A stretch of DNA of 64,000 nucleotides from NCBI GenBank assembly GCA_005503085.1, contig SCOI01000006.1, positions 228,997 to 292,996 on the forward strand. Reading direction: 5' to 3'. Under the pieces are notes generated by a model. It was not told the DNA's origin. It was given only the letters and a program-made list of their open reading frames with translations, and made no database searches. Made by a program: the position numbers and the translations under genes. Numbering within the stretch: the stretch's first letter is position 1; each line of letters starts with the position of its first letter. This DNA comes from Burkholderiales bacterium C2. Its GTDB lineage: Bacteria; Pseudomonadota; Gammaproteobacteria; Burkholderiales; Burkholderiaceae_C. This document shows, piece by piece, positions 45,701-54,091 of the stretch.

Positions 45701-46001
45701 CCACGGGGTTGACAGCGAGCCGATGGGCCGCGAGGCGGCCCTGCTGCGCGCCGCCCAGGTGCGGCTGCGGCCCATCCTGATGACGACGCTGGCGATGATC
45801 TTCGGCATGGTGCCGCTGGCCTTTGCGCTCAGCGAGGGCTCGGAGCAGCGCGCGCCAATGGGGCAGGCGGTGATCGGCGGGGTGATCACCTCCTCGCTGC
45901 TGACCCTGGTGGTGGTGCCGGTGATCTATTGCTATCTGGATGATCTGTCGCAGTGGGCGCGGCGGCGCTGGCAAGGCCAAAGCGTGGCGCCGCCGAAATA
46001 G
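42768..46001 (+). CDS. RND efflux permease (HAE1-like) with an in-frame repeat insertion
   Basis: A 1077-residue inner-membrane pump. Start MWFTRVSIQNPVMAVMVMLA, 12 helices in two halves and two large periplasmic loops are as in HAE1-type permeases. Helix 4 carries the proton-relay acids in GLLIDDAIVVREN. The second half includes SIIGIVMLMGLVTKNAILLI. Between residues 148 and 176, 27 codons (43212-43292) interrupt the otherwise continuous STDG/LSTQELT segment of the first porter domain. These codons derive from a palindromic DNA repeat. The frame is kept, so the pump could still work, with a Pro/Gly-rich loop added. Confidence 0.94.
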   Translation: MWFTRVSIQNPVMAVMVMLAFVVLGLFSYQRLSVDQFPNIDFPTVVVQMDYPGASPEIVESEVTKKVEQAVNTVAGISTLTSRSYEGSSVVIVEFNLDVDGRKAAEDVREKVALMRPTLRDEVKEPRISRFDPQSVPIFNVAVLSTDGCPAPGRPKPDAPPRGAGIASDAVGASCLSTQELTTWATQVLQKRLENVRGVGSVSVVGGLQRQIQIQLRPAAMEALGITMEQALAAVRSENQELPLGNIRSAVQERVVQINARLKRPEDFRDIVVARKNGASIKLWQIADVVDGPQEIESLALYNGQRTVLLSVQKSQGENTIAVVDGLQRALAEAQSLLPAGLKTEVNRDNSRAIRVSVANVRQTLIEGAALTVLIVFLFLNSWRSTVITGLTLPIALIGTFLFMYIFGFTINNITMMALSLCVGLLIDDAIVVRENIVRHVQMGASPKQAALDGTQEIGLAVLATTLSIVAVFLPIGFMGGIVGKFFHEFGITIVAAVLISMFVSFTLDPMLSSVWHDPAAHGGGPPVTWYDKTIGRVTGAFERFTDWLSAGYQTILAWSLAHKGLTLLVALTTLLLSFALLGGIGKEFVPKADLSETQVNFYTPVGSSLEVTEARARQIDALLRELPEVRYTVTTINSGFAAGKIYGAIYVRLTDRKDRQRSVNDLVTPLRDKLATIPGITVTNIGQTDLGGGKSLQFSIQGADLKELERLSKSVIARLQQIPGLVDLDSTLKPDRPTVAIEVKREAAADAGLNVNALAGSLRTWLAGTTVGNWRAPDGENYDVLLRLAPQGRDSLADLAQLPIPVAPAADGAARVVRLSQVAEIRPSTGPNQINRRDLNREITIDANALGRSSGEVSADIKKVLDDTAFPPGYRYSFGGSTKNMNESFQYAVGALALAIVFIYMILASQFKSFLQPLALMSSLPLTLIGVVLALLAFRSTLNMFSIIGIVMLMGLVTKNAILLIDFAIRAREGEHGHGVDSEPMGREAALLRAAQVRLRPILMTTLAMIFGMVPLAFALSEGSEQRAPMGQAVIGGVITSSLLTLVVVPVIYCYLDDLSQWARRRWQGQSVAPPK
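43212..43292. repeat. 81-nt palindromic repeat inserted in the RND permease gene
   Basis: GC-rich unit with two adjacent hairpins: GCCCCC/GGGGGC (43244-43249 with 43253-43258) and GCATCG/CGATGC (43261-43266 with 43271-43276, loop CCAG). It resembles short dispersed intergenic repeats I associate with Burkholderiales genomes, which carry a CCCCCTCGGGGGGC core and end near GTGGGGGC. Its length is a multiple of three and no stop appears in the permease frame. Confidence 0.6.
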
Positions 46002-46042
46002 AATCCGCGCTGCAGTCAGAAAGACCGTCTTCGAGGAACCTT

Positions 46043-46693
46043 ATGAACGTCGAACAAGCCCGCTTCAATATGATCGAACAGCAGATCCGCCCCTGGGATG
46101 TGCTGGACCAGGGCGTGTTGTCGCTGCTGGCCCTGGTCAAGCGCGAGGACTTCGTGCCGCCGGCCCATCGGGCGCTGGCCTTTATGGACACCGAGATCCC
46201 GCTGCCGCATGGCGGCGCGATGCTGGCGCCGCGGGTCGAGGCCCGGCTGCTGCAGGAGCTGAAAGTGGCGCGCCACGAGAAGGTGCTGGAGATCGGCACC
46301 GGCGCCGGCTATCTGACGGCCCTGCTGGCCCACAAGGCGCAAAGCGTGATCAGCCTGGAGGCCGATGCCCAGCAGGCCAAGCTGGCGACCGAGACGCTCA
46401 AGCGCAACGGTGTCAGCAATGCCAAGGTGCGCGAGGGCCATGGCGCCCAGGGCCTGGCCGCCGAGGCACCGTTCGATGTGATCCTGCTGGCGGGCTCGGT
46501 GGCCGAGGTGCCGCAGGTTCTGCTGGACCAGCTCAAGCCCGGCGGCCGGCTGGTGGCCATCGTCGGCGAGCTGCCGGTGATGCGCGCCACGCTCTACACC
46601 CGTTCGGGTGCGGGCTTCAGCAGCACGGTGCTGTTCGACACCGTCGCGCCGCGCCTGCCCGGTTTTGCCGAGCACACCGCTTTCTCATTCTGA
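46043..46693 (+). CDS. Protein-L-isoaspartate O-methyltransferase-like protein
   Basis: A 216-residue SAM-dependent methyltransferase of the PCMT family. The SAM loop is KVLEIGTGAGYLTALLAHK (residues about 79-97), and the family start NMIEQQIRPWDVLD and PLPHGGAMLAPRVEARLLQ are visible. True Pcm repairs isoaspartate; this shorter Burkholderiales form may have a different substrate. It is followed 8 nt later by a rhodanese gene and then tolC, a conserved order. Confidence 0.88.
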   Translation: MNVEQARFNMIEQQIRPWDVLDQGVLSLLALVKREDFVPPAHRALAFMDTEIPLPHGGAMLAPRVEARLLQELKVARHEKVLEIGTGAGYLTALLAHKAQSVISLEADAQQAKLATETLKRNGVSNAKVREGHGAQGLAAEAPFDVILLAGSVAEVPQVLLDQLKPGGRLVAIVGELPVMRATLYTRSGAGFSSTVLFDTVAPRLPGFAEHTAFSF

Positions 46694-46701
46694 GCCAGCG
46701 C

Positions 46702-47043
46702 ATGCCGCAGCAGCTGTCGATTGAAGCCGCGCGGGCTCTGTGTGCCGGCGCGGCGTCCGGCCAGGCGCCGCTGCTGCTGGACGTGCGCGAGCCCTGGGAG
46801 GCCGCGCTGGCCAGCATCCGGCTGGACGGGGTGGCCAGCAAGCTGATGCCGATGGGGCAGGTGAGCGCCCGGCTGGCCGAGCTGGACCCGGCGCAGCCTG
46901 TCGTCGTTTATTGCCATCATGGCGTGCGAAGTCTGCAGGTCGTCGCATTCCTGGAGCGTCAGGGCTTCGAGTCGGTCTATAACCTCGCCGGCGGCATTGA
47001 CGCCTGGTCCTGCGAGGCCGATCCGTCCGTGCCCAGATATTGA
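46702..47043 (+). CDS. Rhodanese-like sulfurtransferase
   Basis: A 113-residue single-domain rhodanese. The active loop is VVYCHHGVRS with Cys71. LLLDVREPWEAALASIRLDG and YNLAGGIDAWS are the standard flanks. Members with CHHGxRS occur widely without known acceptor. It lies between the pcm-like gene and tolC. Confidence 0.93.
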   Translation: MPQQLSIEAARALCAGAASGQAPLLLDVREPWEAALASIRLDGVASKLMPMGQVSARLAELDPAQPVVVYCHHGVRSLQVVAFLERQGFESVYNLAGGIDAWSCEADPSVPRY

Positions 47044-47106
47044 CCCTAGCACCCGAAGTGCCGGCCCAGGCCTTCACAAACACTCATCGCAAGCCAAGGA
47101 AGCCTC

Positions 47107-48501
47107 ATGTTCGCTGATCAGAAAATGAAGAAGAAGACAAGCCCGCATTCGCGCATGAGTTCTTCATTGACCCGACTGTCACTGTGCGTGGCCCTGGCTT
47201 TCGGTGCTGCGGCCAGCGCCCAGGCGCAAAGCCTGCTGGAGCTCTACGAAGCCGCGCGCGTCTATGACGCCGGCTATCTGGCCGCCCGGGCCCAGGCCGA
47301 CTCGGCGATCTACAAGGCCGAGCAGGCCAATGCGCTGGACCGGCCCACGCTGGGTCTGGGCGTCAGCGGCACGCACCTGCAGAGCGATCCGCCGACGGTC
47401 TATGGCGCCGGTGGCGCCAAGGTAGCCGGTGACCGGGTCGGATCGAGCACGGTGCAGGCCGGCCTGCGGGCCAACTATGCGCTGTACAACCGCAGCAACA
47501 AGATCACGATCGAGCAGGCCAAGCGCGGGCTCAATGTCGCCCAGGCCGATCTGGAGATCGCCGAGCAGGACCTGATCGTGCGCGTCTCGCAGGCCTATTT
47601 CGATGTGCTGGCAGCCGGCGATGTGCTGTCGACGACACGGGCCAGCAAGGCCGCCATCGCCGAGCAGCTGGCCTCGGCCAAGCGCAATTTCGAGGTCGGC
47701 ACCGCCACCATCACCGACACCCGCGAGGCCCAGGCCCGCTTCGATGTGGAAAGCGCCCGCGAGCTGGCGGCCGACAACGATCTGCGCATAAAGCGCATCA
47801 CGCTGGACCAGATCGTCGGCCGCTCCGGCGTCGAACCCAAGCCGCTGGCCGTGCCGGTGGCGCTGCCGGCCGTGACGCCCTTGACGGTGGACCCCTGGGT
47901 CAACCAGGCCGACGAGCTGCACCCCCAGGTGCGCAAGGCCCGGCTGGGCCTGGATGTGGCGGGCCTGGAGGCCGACAAGGCGCGGGCGGCGGACGGCGTG
48001 ACGGTGGACCTGAGCGGCAATCTGGGCGTCAGCAATGCCCGCGGCCGCGGCGCGCAGCTGCCCGGCACGGGCGGGCAGGGCTCGGTCGCGGTGGAGATGA
48101 ATCTGCCGCTCTACACCGGTGGCTACAACAGCAACCGCATCAAGGAAACCCTGGCGCTGCAGGAGCGCTCGCGCAATGACCTGGAGTTTGCCCGCCGCAC
48201 GGTGGCCGAGGGCACGCGCCGCGCCTTCTTCGGCGTGCAGTCGCTGGCCGCCCAGGTCAAGGCCCTGGAGGCCGCCGAGTCGTCCAGCAAGCTGGCGCTG
48301 GAAGCCACCCAGCTGGGCTACAAGGTCGGCGTGCGCGTCAACCTCGATGTGCTGAACGCCCAGAGCCAGCTCTACGCGACCCAGCGCGACCTGGCCAAGG
48401 CTCGCTACGACGTGGTGCTGACCGGCCTGCGCCTGCGCCAGGCGGCCGGCCAGCTGCGCCCCGAGGATGTGGCGGCGGTCAACACGCTGCTGTCCAAGTA
48501 A
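47107..48501 (+). CDS. tolC: TolC-family outer-membrane channel
   Basis: A 464-residue outer-membrane factor. The signal peptide ends AASAQAQS near residue 38. Two structural repeats of coiled-coil helices are visible; conserved segments include SLLELYEAARVYDAGYLAA, QAYFDVLAAGDVL and VGTATITDTREAQARFDVE in the first half, then YKVGVRVNLDVLNAQSQLY in the second. It serves type I secretion and RND pumps and is the likely exit duct for the pump encoded 5 kb upstream. AAGGA precedes the first ATG; starts at 47125 and 47155 are alternatives. Confidence 0.95.
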   Translation: MFADQKMKKKTSPHSRMSSSLTRLSLCVALAFGAAASAQAQSLLELYEAARVYDAGYLAARAQADSAIYKAEQANALDRPTLGLGVSGTHLQSDPPTVYGAGGAKVAGDRVGSSTVQAGLRANYALYNRSNKITIEQAKRGLNVAQADLEIAEQDLIVRVSQAYFDVLAAGDVLSTTRASKAAIAEQLASAKRNFEVGTATITDTREAQARFDVESARELAADNDLRIKRITLDQIVGRSGVEPKPLAVPVALPAVTPLTVDPWVNQADELHPQVRKARLGLDVAGLEADKARAADGVTVDLSGNLGVSNARGRGAQLPGTGGQGSVAVEMNLPLYTGGYNSNRIKETLALQERSRNDLEFARRTVAEGTRRAFFGVQSLAAQVKALEAAESSSKLALEATQLGYKVGVRVNLDVLNAQSQLYATQRDLAKARYDVVLTGLRLRQAAGQLRPEDVAAVNTLLSK

Positions 48502-48506
48502 GAAGG

Positions 48507-48524
48507 CCAGGCCCTCAGGCCTGG
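48507..48524. terminator. Hairpin between tolC and the Lrp gene
   Basis: CCAGGCC (48507-48513) pairs with GGCCTGG (48518-48524) around CTCA. It lies at the convergent junction and overlaps the stop of the minus-strand gene. No T-run, so weak support. Confidence 0.3.
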
Positions 48525-49039
48525 GGACTGCGCCGGCGCCGCTTCGCTGTGGTCGGCGTTTGCTTGTCCGGTGCGGCTGAGTTGGCCGGGGCGAGCAGCG
48601 GGGCCGGGCGCAGCGGCGCGTTCTCGCGCACGCTCTTCAGGATGATGGCGGTGGAGGTCTCGGCCAGCGCGCAGTAGCGCTGCAGCACCTGCTCCAGATG
48701 GGCGACATCGCGCACCGCGATCTCGAGGATCCAGCTGTCCTCGCCGGTCACATTGAAGGCGGTCAGCACCTCGGGGCTGGCCTCGACCGCCTGGCGCACC
48801 CGTGCCTCGTCGGCCCGGCCCACCCGTATCACCGCACGGATCGCATAGCCGAGGCGGGCGCTGTCGACCACGGCGCGGTAGCCGCTGATCACGCCGACCT
48901 CCTCGAGCCTGCGCACCCGCTCGGTGACGGCCGGCTGGCTCAGGTGCACACGCCGGCCCAGCTCGGCCATGCTGAGGCGGGCATCGGCCTGCAACTCGGC
49001 CAAAATGCGGCTGTCATGGTGGTCCAGCGTGTAGTCCAT
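48515..49039 (-). CDS. Lrp/AsnC-family regulator divergent from an EamA exporter
   Basis: A 174-residue regulator. The N-terminal HTH is ILAELQADARLSMAELGRRVHLSQPAVTERVRRLEEVGVI-like, near residues 10-50. The C-terminal RAM ligand domain shows EVLTAFNVTGEDSWILEIAV. A basic tail of about 25 residues (TTAKRRRRSPQA) is unusual for the family and may add DNA contacts. It diverges from the exporter at 49149 with a 109-bp shared gap holding nested inverted repeats. It probably controls that exporter in response to an amino acid. Confidence 0.9.
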   Translation of the reverse strand: MDYTLDHHDSRILAELQADARLSMAELGRRVHLSQPAVTERVRRLEEVGVISGYRAVVDSARLGYAIRAVIRVGRADEARVRQAVEASPEVLTAFNVTGEDSWILEIAVRDVAHLEQVLQRYCALAETSTAIILKSVRENAPLRPAPLLAPANSAAPDKQTPTTAKRRRRSPQA

Positions 49040-49043
49040 TGAT

Positions 49044-49073
49044 TTGCAGGTCAAGTGCTTGAATGTCCTGCAA
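49044..49073. promoter_or_regulatory. Nested inverted repeats, candidate Lrp-family operator
   Basis: Outer arms TTGCAGG (49044-49050) and CCTGCAA (49067-49073) enclose an inner pair TCAAG (49051-49055) and CTTGA (49058-49062). The block lies 5 bp before the Lrp gene start and 75 bp before the exporter start. Confidence 0.5.
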
Positions 49074-49148
49074 GTTTAAGGTCTTGATCCTTTTGAAGCG
49101 TCAGTTTCATCTTCAAGCCGGCGTACCAATTCCCTAGCATTGCCAGCC

Positions 49149-50042
49149 ATGGACCACAGCAACACCCTGAGCCGCAGCGGCGGTCTGAGCCCCCGCGTGA
49201 TCGCCTGCCTGGCCGCCACCTGGCTGGTCTGGGGCTCGACCTATCTGGCCATCAAGTACGCCTTGCTGAGCTTCCCGCCCTTCTTCCAGATGGGCACGCG
49301 CTTCCTGGCCGCCGGTGTCTTGCTGGCCGCATGGATGCGCTGGCGCGGCGCGGCCTGGCCGGGCCCGCGCCAATGGCTCAATGCGCTGCTGGTGGGCAGC
49401 CTGATGCTGGGCGGCGGCATGGGCGGCACGGCGACGGCCGAGCAGACCGTCGGCTCGGGCCTGGTGGTCGCCTTCATCGCGGTGATGCCCTTGATGATTG
49501 CGGCGCTGAACCTGCTGTGGCGGGTGTTGCCCAGCCGGCTGGAGCTGGCCGGCATCGTCGTGGGCCTGTTCGGCGTGCTGATGCTGACCCAGGGCCAGGG
49601 TTTCGGCGCCTCGCCGCAGGGCCTGGTCGCGATCACGACGGCCTGCGCCTGCTGGGCGCTGGGCAGCGTCCTGTCGCAGCGCGGCTTTGCGCTGGCGGCC
49701 GGGCCCATGGGTTTTGCCAGCGAGATGCTGGCCGGCGGTGCGGTGCTGATGCTGTTGAGCCTGCTCAGCGGCGAGACCCTGAGCCTGCCGCTGCGCAGCG
49801 AGGCGGTCTGGGCCTGGCTGTATCTGGTGGTGTTCGGTTCGCTGATCGCCTTCAACGCCTATATGGTGCTGCTGGCCGAGGCGCCGGCAGGCCTGGCGTC
49901 GAGCTACTCCTTCGTCAATCCGGTGATCGCGATGCTGCTCGGGGTGGTGATCGCCGGCGAGGTGGTCAGCGGCTATGAGTGGCTGGCGGCCCTGGTGGTG
50001 CTGGTCGGCGTCGTGCTGCTGCTGCGCGGGCGCAAGGCCTGA
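49149..50042 (+). CDS. EamA/DMT-family exporter (YedA-like)
   Basis: A 297-residue inner-membrane transporter with ten helices in two EamA repeats. WLVWGSTYLAIKYALLSFPP near the start and the later SLIAFNAYMVLLAEAPAGLASSYSFVNPVIA are typical of the YedA group, which exports amino acids or metabolites. The start chosen is the ATG at 49149; TAGCAT ends 8 nt upstream. A divergent Lrp regulator points to amino-acid export. Confidence 0.9.
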   Translation: MDHSNTLSRSGGLSPRVIACLAATWLVWGSTYLAIKYALLSFPPFFQMGTRFLAAGVLLAAWMRWRGAAWPGPRQWLNALLVGSLMLGGGMGGTATAEQTVGSGLVVAFIAVMPLMIAALNLLWRVLPSRLELAGIVVGLFGVLMLTQGQGFGASPQGLVAITTACACWALGSVLSQRGFALAAGPMGFASEMLAGGAVLMLLSLLSGETLSLPLRSEAVWAWLYLVVFGSLIAFNAYMVLLAEAPAGLASSYSFVNPVIAMLLGVVIAGEVVSGYEWLAALVVLVGVVLLLRGRKA

Positions 50043-50079
50043 CCCCGTCAGGCCTTGCCGATGCGGGCAAAATGGCGCC

Positions 50080-50862
50080 ATGCTTTATCTGCTCTCGCCC
50101 GCCAAATCGCTGGACTACGACACCCCGGTCGCCGCGCCGCTGCTCAAGCTCGCCACCGAGCCGCAGTTCCTGCCCCAGTCCAAGGCCTTGATCAAGGTCT
50201 TGAAGACCAAGACGGCGGCCGATATCGCCGCGCTGATGGACCTGAGCCCGGCCCTGTCCGAGCTCAATGTGAACCGTTACCACGCCTGGCAGCCTCGCTT
50301 CACCGAGGCCAATAGCAAGCCGGCGGTGCTGGCCTTCAACGGCGATGTCTATGACGGTCTGGACGCCAAGAGCCTGGCTGTCGAGGACCTGCAATGGGCG
50401 CAGCAGCATCTGGCCATCCTGTCCGGGCTGTACGGCGTGCTGCGGCCGCTGGACCGCATGCAGCCCTACCGCCTGGAGATGGGCACGAAGCTGGTCACCG
50501 AGCGCGGCAGCCATCTCTACGGCTTCTGGGGCGACACGCTGGCCGAGCACCTGAATGCGCGCGCGGCCCAGCAGCAGGTGCCGGTGATCGTCAATCTGGC
50601 GTCGCAGGAGTATTTCAAGGCGGCCGATCGCAAGGCCTTGCAGCCGCGTGTGATCGAGTGCCAGTTCGAGGACTGGAAGAACGGCCAGTACAAGATCATC
50701 AGCTTCTTCGCCAAGCGGGCGCGCGGCCTGATGGCGCGCTATGCGATCACGCGGCGCATTGATACGCCGGCCGGCCTGAGGGACTTCGATCTCGACGGCT
50801 ATGCCTACCAGGCCGAGCTGTCGACGCCCGAACGCCTGCTGTTTCGCCGCCGCCTGGGCTGA
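50080..50862 (+). CDS. yaaA: Peroxide stress protein YaaA
   Basis: A 260-residue DUF328/UPF0246 protein. In E. coli YaaA limits intracellular free iron under hydrogen peroxide stress. Diagnostic parts are MLYLLSPAKSLDY, FNGDVYDGLDA, LSGLYGVLRPLDRMQPYRLEMGT-type core and IISFFAKRARGLMARY. CAAAAT ends 6 nt before the ATG. Followed 20 bp later by the dioxygenase gene. Confidence 0.96.
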   Translation: MLYLLSPAKSLDYDTPVAAPLLKLATEPQFLPQSKALIKVLKTKTAADIAALMDLSPALSELNVNRYHAWQPRFTEANSKPAVLAFNGDVYDGLDAKSLAVEDLQWAQQHLAILSGLYGVLRPLDRMQPYRLEMGTKLVTERGSHLYGFWGDTLAEHLNARAAQQQVPVIVNLASQEYFKAADRKALQPRVIECQFEDWKNGQYKIISFFAKRARGLMARYAITRRIDTPAGLRDFDLDGYAYQAELSTPERLLFRRRLG

Positions 50863-50882
50863 AAGGGCCGGAGGAGTCCACC

Positions 50883-51728
50883 ATGAGTGCCCAGACCATC
50901 ACGCCCGAGCTGCAGCGCTGGATCGTCGAGCAGGCCAAGGCCGGGCTGACGGCCGAGCAGGTGCTGCAGGCCATGCTCAAGAGCGGCTGGGACGAAACCG
51001 TCGCGGCCCAGGCGCTGGCGCAGAGCGTCGCCGGTTTCGTGCCGGGCCAGGGCCTGGTCCTGCCGGTGCCCAGCGCGGTGCCCGAGCCCGATCTGAGTGG
51101 TGCGCCGCCGCTGCTGAATGCCGGCGACCGCGCGGTCGGCGTGCTGGTCAGCCTGCAACTGCCGCGCCTGCTGGTGTTGGGCGGCCTGCTGTCCGACGAG
51201 GAGTGCGATCTGATGCGCGCGGCGGCGGCCAGCCGCCTGGCCCGCTCGGAGACGGTGGCGGCCTCGGCCGATGGCAGCGAGGTCAATGCCGCGCGTACCA
51301 GCGAGGGCATGTTCTTCGAGCGTGGCGAGAACGAGATCTGCCGGCGGGTCGAGGCCCGCATCGCCCGGCTCTTGAACTGGCCGGTCGAGAACGGCGAGGG
51401 CCTGCAGGTGCTGCGCTATCGGCCCGGGGCCGAGTACCTGCCGCACTACGACTACTTCGACCCGCGCCACACCAGCACGCCGCCCATCCTGCAGCGCGGC
51501 GGCCAGCGGGTCGCCACCTTGGTGATGTACCTGAACACGCCCGAGCAGGGCGGCGCGACGATCTTTCCCGACATCGGCCTGGAGGTCGCGCCGATCAAGG
51601 GCAATGCGGTGTTCTTCAGCTATGACCGGCCGCACCCGATCACGCAAAGCCTGCATGGCGGCGCGCCGGTGCTGGCCGGCGAGAAATGGGTGGCGACCAA
51701 ATGGCTGCGCGAACGGCGCTTCGAGTGA
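50883..51728 (+). CDS. 2-oxoglutarate/Fe(II)-dependent dioxygenase, prolyl-4-hydroxylase type
   Basis: A 281-residue protein. An N-terminal helical region contains LTAEQVLQAMLKSGWDETVAAQAL, a UBA-like layout. The catalytic jelly roll follows, with iron ligands in YLPHYDYFD (H-x-D near residue 188) and the distal His in SLHGGAPV near 256; Lys of GEKWVATKW binds 2-oxoglutarate. P4Hc family members hydroxylate proline in proteins. GGAGG-type site before the ATG. Convergent with a Lrp gene at a 3-nt gap. Confidence 0.9.
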   Translation: MSAQTITPELQRWIVEQAKAGLTAEQVLQAMLKSGWDETVAAQALAQSVAGFVPGQGLVLPVPSAVPEPDLSGAPPLLNAGDRAVGVLVSLQLPRLLVLGGLLSDEECDLMRAAAASRLARSETVAASADGSEVNAARTSEGMFFERGENEICRRVEARIARLLNWPVENGEGLQVLRYRPGAEYLPHYDYFDPRHTSTPPILQRGGQRVATLVMYLNTPEQGGATIFPDIGLEVAPIKGNAVFFSYDRPHPITQSLHGGAPVLAGEKWVATKWLRERRFE

Positions 51729-51731
51729 GCG

Positions 51732-52193
51732 CTAGCGATTCAGCGGCAGCTGGCTCTGCTTGAGCTGGCGCAGCACAAAGCTGCTCTTGCTGTGGCGGAT
51801 GCCGGGGATCTTGTAGAGCCGCTCGCGCAGCAGGCGCTCGTAGTCGCGGGTGTCGGCCACCGCGATGCGCACGTAGTAGTCGTAGTCGCCCGAGACCAGA
51901 AAGGCCTCCAGCACCTCGGGGATCTGCTCCAGCGCGCGGCCGAACTCGAACAGCGCGGCGTCCGAATGATCGTTCAGGGTCACTTGCACGATCACTGTGT
52001 CGGCCAGGCCGATCTTGGCGGCATTGACGCGCACCGAGTAGCCCTCGATGACGCCGGCTTCTTCCATGCGCTTGATGCGGGTCCAGCAGGGCGAGCTGGT
52101 CAGGCCGACCTTGCCGGACAGCTCCTGCAGGCTGATGCGGGCGTCGCGCTGCAGCTCGGTCAGGATGGCCAGATCGAATTTATCGAGTTTCAT
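51732..52193 (-). CDS. Lrp/AsnC-family regulator divergent from acetolactate synthase
   Basis: A 153-residue regulator. The HTH is [28 protein letters not shown] near residues 20-48, followed by the linker IEGYSVRVN. The RAM domain contains [19 protein letters not shown]. The SSPCWTRI recognition helix is that of the Lrp group responding to leucine or other branched-chain amino acids. It diverges from an acetolactate synthase gene, so local control of branched-chain metabolism is plausible. Confidence 0.93.
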   Translation of the reverse strand: MKLDKFDLAILTELQRDARISLQELSGKVGLTSSPCWTRIKRMEEAGVIEGYSVRVNAAKIGLADTVIVQVTLNDHSDAALFEFGRALEQIPEVLEAFLVSGDYDYYVRIAVADTRDYERLLRERLYKIPGIRHSKSSFVLRQLKQSQLPLNR

Positions 52194-52214
52194 GCTGCTG
52201 GATTCTATTCATCA

Positions 52215-52253
52215 AGGAAATTTTCCCGAATTGAAGTCTTGTGCAGGAAATTT
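52215..52253. promoter_or_regulatory. Repeated half-sites between the Lrp gene and the acetolactate synthase gene
   Basis: AGGAAATTT occurs at 52215-52223 and again at 52245-52253, exactly 30 bp (about three helical turns) apart. The first copy is also part of a GGAAA-T-TTTCC palindrome. This AT-rich stretch is the likely binding region for the divergent Lrp regulator. Confidence 0.45.
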
Positions 52254-52292
52254 CAGCAGCAATTTCTGGGCGAGCTTGGGCACAGTGAGGCC

Positions 52293-54044
52293 ATGAATGC
52301 TGTGCTCCAAGACCTGCCCCACGCCCGCCCGCAAACTCACCCAAGTAATGGCGCCGAGGCGCTGATCGCGACCCTGCTGAGCCTGGGCGTCGACACCGTG
52401 TTCGGCTACCCTGGCGGCGCGGTGCTGCCGCTGTATGACGCGCTGTACGCCGAGCCGCGGCTGCGCCATGTGCTGGTGCGCCACGAGCAGGCCGCCGTGC
52501 ATGCGGCCCAGGGCTATGCGCGCACGACCGGCCGGGTCGGCGTGGTCTTCGTGACCTCGGGGCCGGGCATGAGCAACACCACCACCGGCCTGCTCGACGC
52601 CTTGTGCGACTCGATCCCGGTGTTGTGCATCAGCGGTCAGGTCGCGACCACGGCCATCGGCACCGATGCCTTCCAGGAATGCGATGCGCTGGGGATTTCG
52701 CGGCCGGTGACCAAGTGGAATGTGCAGGTGCGCGAGGCGGCCGCGCTCAGCGAGACCCTGGCGCTGGCCCATGCCAGGGCGGCCGGCGGACGGCCGGGGC
52801 CGGTGCTGGTCGATGTGCCCAAGGATGTGCAGCTGGCGCCGGTGGCGGCGTGGCGGGCACCGGTGTTGCCCATGGCTGCACCTGTGCTGCCGGCGGCCAC
52901 TCAAATCCAGGCCGCACTGGCCCTGCTGGCGCAGGCGCGCCGGCCGGTCTTCTATGGCGGCGGCGGGCTGATCAATGCCGGCTCGGCGGCCTGCGCAGCC
53001 TTCACACGCCTGGTGCGGGCCAGCGGCGCGCCCTGCACGCTGACCCTGATGGGGCTGGGCGCCTTCCCGGCCGACGATCCGCAGTCGCTGGGCATGCTGG
53101 GCATGCACGGCAGCCTGGAGGCCAATCTGGCGATGCACCATGCCGATCTGCTGGTCTGCGTCGGCGCGCGCTTCGACGACCGCGTGACCGGCCGGCTCGA
53201 TGCCTTCTGCCCGCAGGCCCAGGTCATCCATCTGGACATCGACCCGCGCTCGATCGGCAAGGTGGTCAAGGCCGATGTGGCTCTGCTGGGTGACTGTGGC
53301 GCCAGCCTGCGGGCGCTGGAGCAGGGCTGGCAGAAGGGTGGACAGAAGGGCTGCGATCTGGGCGACTGGTGGGCGCGGATCGAGGGCTGGCGTGCCGAGC
53401 GCTCGCTGGCTTTCGAGGACCGCAGCGATTGCATCCTGCCGCAGGCCCTGATGAGCCGGCTCGACGCGCAGCTGGCCGGCCGCGACGCCATCGTCGCCAC
53501 CGATGTCGGCCAGCACCAGATGTGGGCCGCGCAATACCTGCGCCAGCAGCGGCCCGGCCGCTGGCTCAGCTCGGGTGGTGCCGGCACCATGGGCTATGGC
53601 CTGCCGGCCGCGATCGGCGCGCAGATCGCGCACCCCGAGGCCCTGGTGGTCTGCGTCAGCGGCGACGCGTCCATCCTGATGAACATCCAGGAGCTGTCGA
53701 CCGCGACCCAGCACCGCACGCCGGTCAAGGTGGTGCTCAGCAACAACGGCCGCATGGGCATGGTGCGGCAGTGGCAGGAGCTGATCCACGGTAACCGGCT
53801 GAGCCACAGCTATACCGAGGCGCTGCCGGACTTTGTCGCGCTGGCCCAGGCTTTCGGCTGGCAGGCACGACGGGTCGAGCGGCGCGAGGAACTGGACGCG
53901 GCGCTGGCCGAGTGCCTGGCCAGCGAGGGGCCGTTCTTTCTGGATGTGGTGGTGGCGGCCGAGGAGAACTGCTTCCCGATGATTCCCGCCGGCGCGGGGC
54001 ATCACGAGGTTCTGCTCGGCAAGGGTCGCCAGTACATGGCCTGA
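52293..54044 (+). CDS. Acetolactate synthase large subunit-like protein
   Basis: A 583-residue thiamine-diphosphate enzyme. [14 protein letters not shown] with the activating Glu in [16 protein letters not shown], the [15 protein letters not shown] segment, and the diphosphate motif [18 protein letters not shown] with [13 protein letters not shown] are those of AHAS catalytic subunits (IlvG/IlvB). No small regulatory subunit gene follows, so it either borrows IlvN from elsewhere or works without it. The divergent Lrp gene is the likely regulator. It ends at a terminator shared with efp. Confidence 0.9.
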   Translation: MNAVLQDLPHARPQTHPSNGAEALIATLLSLGVDTVFGYPGGAVLPLYDALYAEPRLRHVLVRHEQAAVHAAQGYARTTGRVGVVFVTSGPGMSNTTTGLLDALCDSIPVLCISGQVATTAIGTDAFQECDALGISRPVTKWNVQVREAAALSETLALAHARAAGGRPGPVLVDVPKDVQLAPVAAWRAPVLPMAAPVLPAATQIQAALALLAQARRPVFYGGGGLINAGSAACAAFTRLVRASGAPCTLTLMGLGAFPADDPQSLGMLGMHGSLEANLAMHHADLLVCVGARFDDRVTGRLDAFCPQAQVIHLDIDPRSIGKVVKADVALLGDCGASLRALEQGWQKGGQKGCDLGDWWARIEGWRAERSLAFEDRSDCILPQALMSRLDAQLAGRDAIVATDVGQHQMWAAQYLRQQRPGRWLSSGGAGTMGYGLPAAIGAQIAHPEALVVCVSGDASILMNIQELSTATQHRTPVKVVLSNNGRMGMVRQWQELIHGNRLSHSYTEALPDFVALAQAFGWQARRVERREELDAALAECLASEGPFFLDVVVAAEENCFPMIPAGAGHHEVLLGKGRQYMA

Positions 54045-54049
54045 AATGA

Positions 54050-54075
54050 ACAAGGGCACCCGAAGGTGCCCTTGT
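54050..54075. terminator. Bidirectional terminator between the acetolactate synthase and efp genes
   Basis: An 11-bp perfect stem (54050-54060 with 54065-54075) closed by a CGAA tetraloop, in the 47-bp gap between convergent genes. Confidence 0.7.
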
Positions 54076-54091
54076 CATGGATCGCGAGTGC

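Noticed and set aside
42768..46001. RND permease as a pseudogene because of the repeat insertion
   Set aside because: The insertion is 81 nt, keeps the frame, and both halves of the protein are intact to the normal end.
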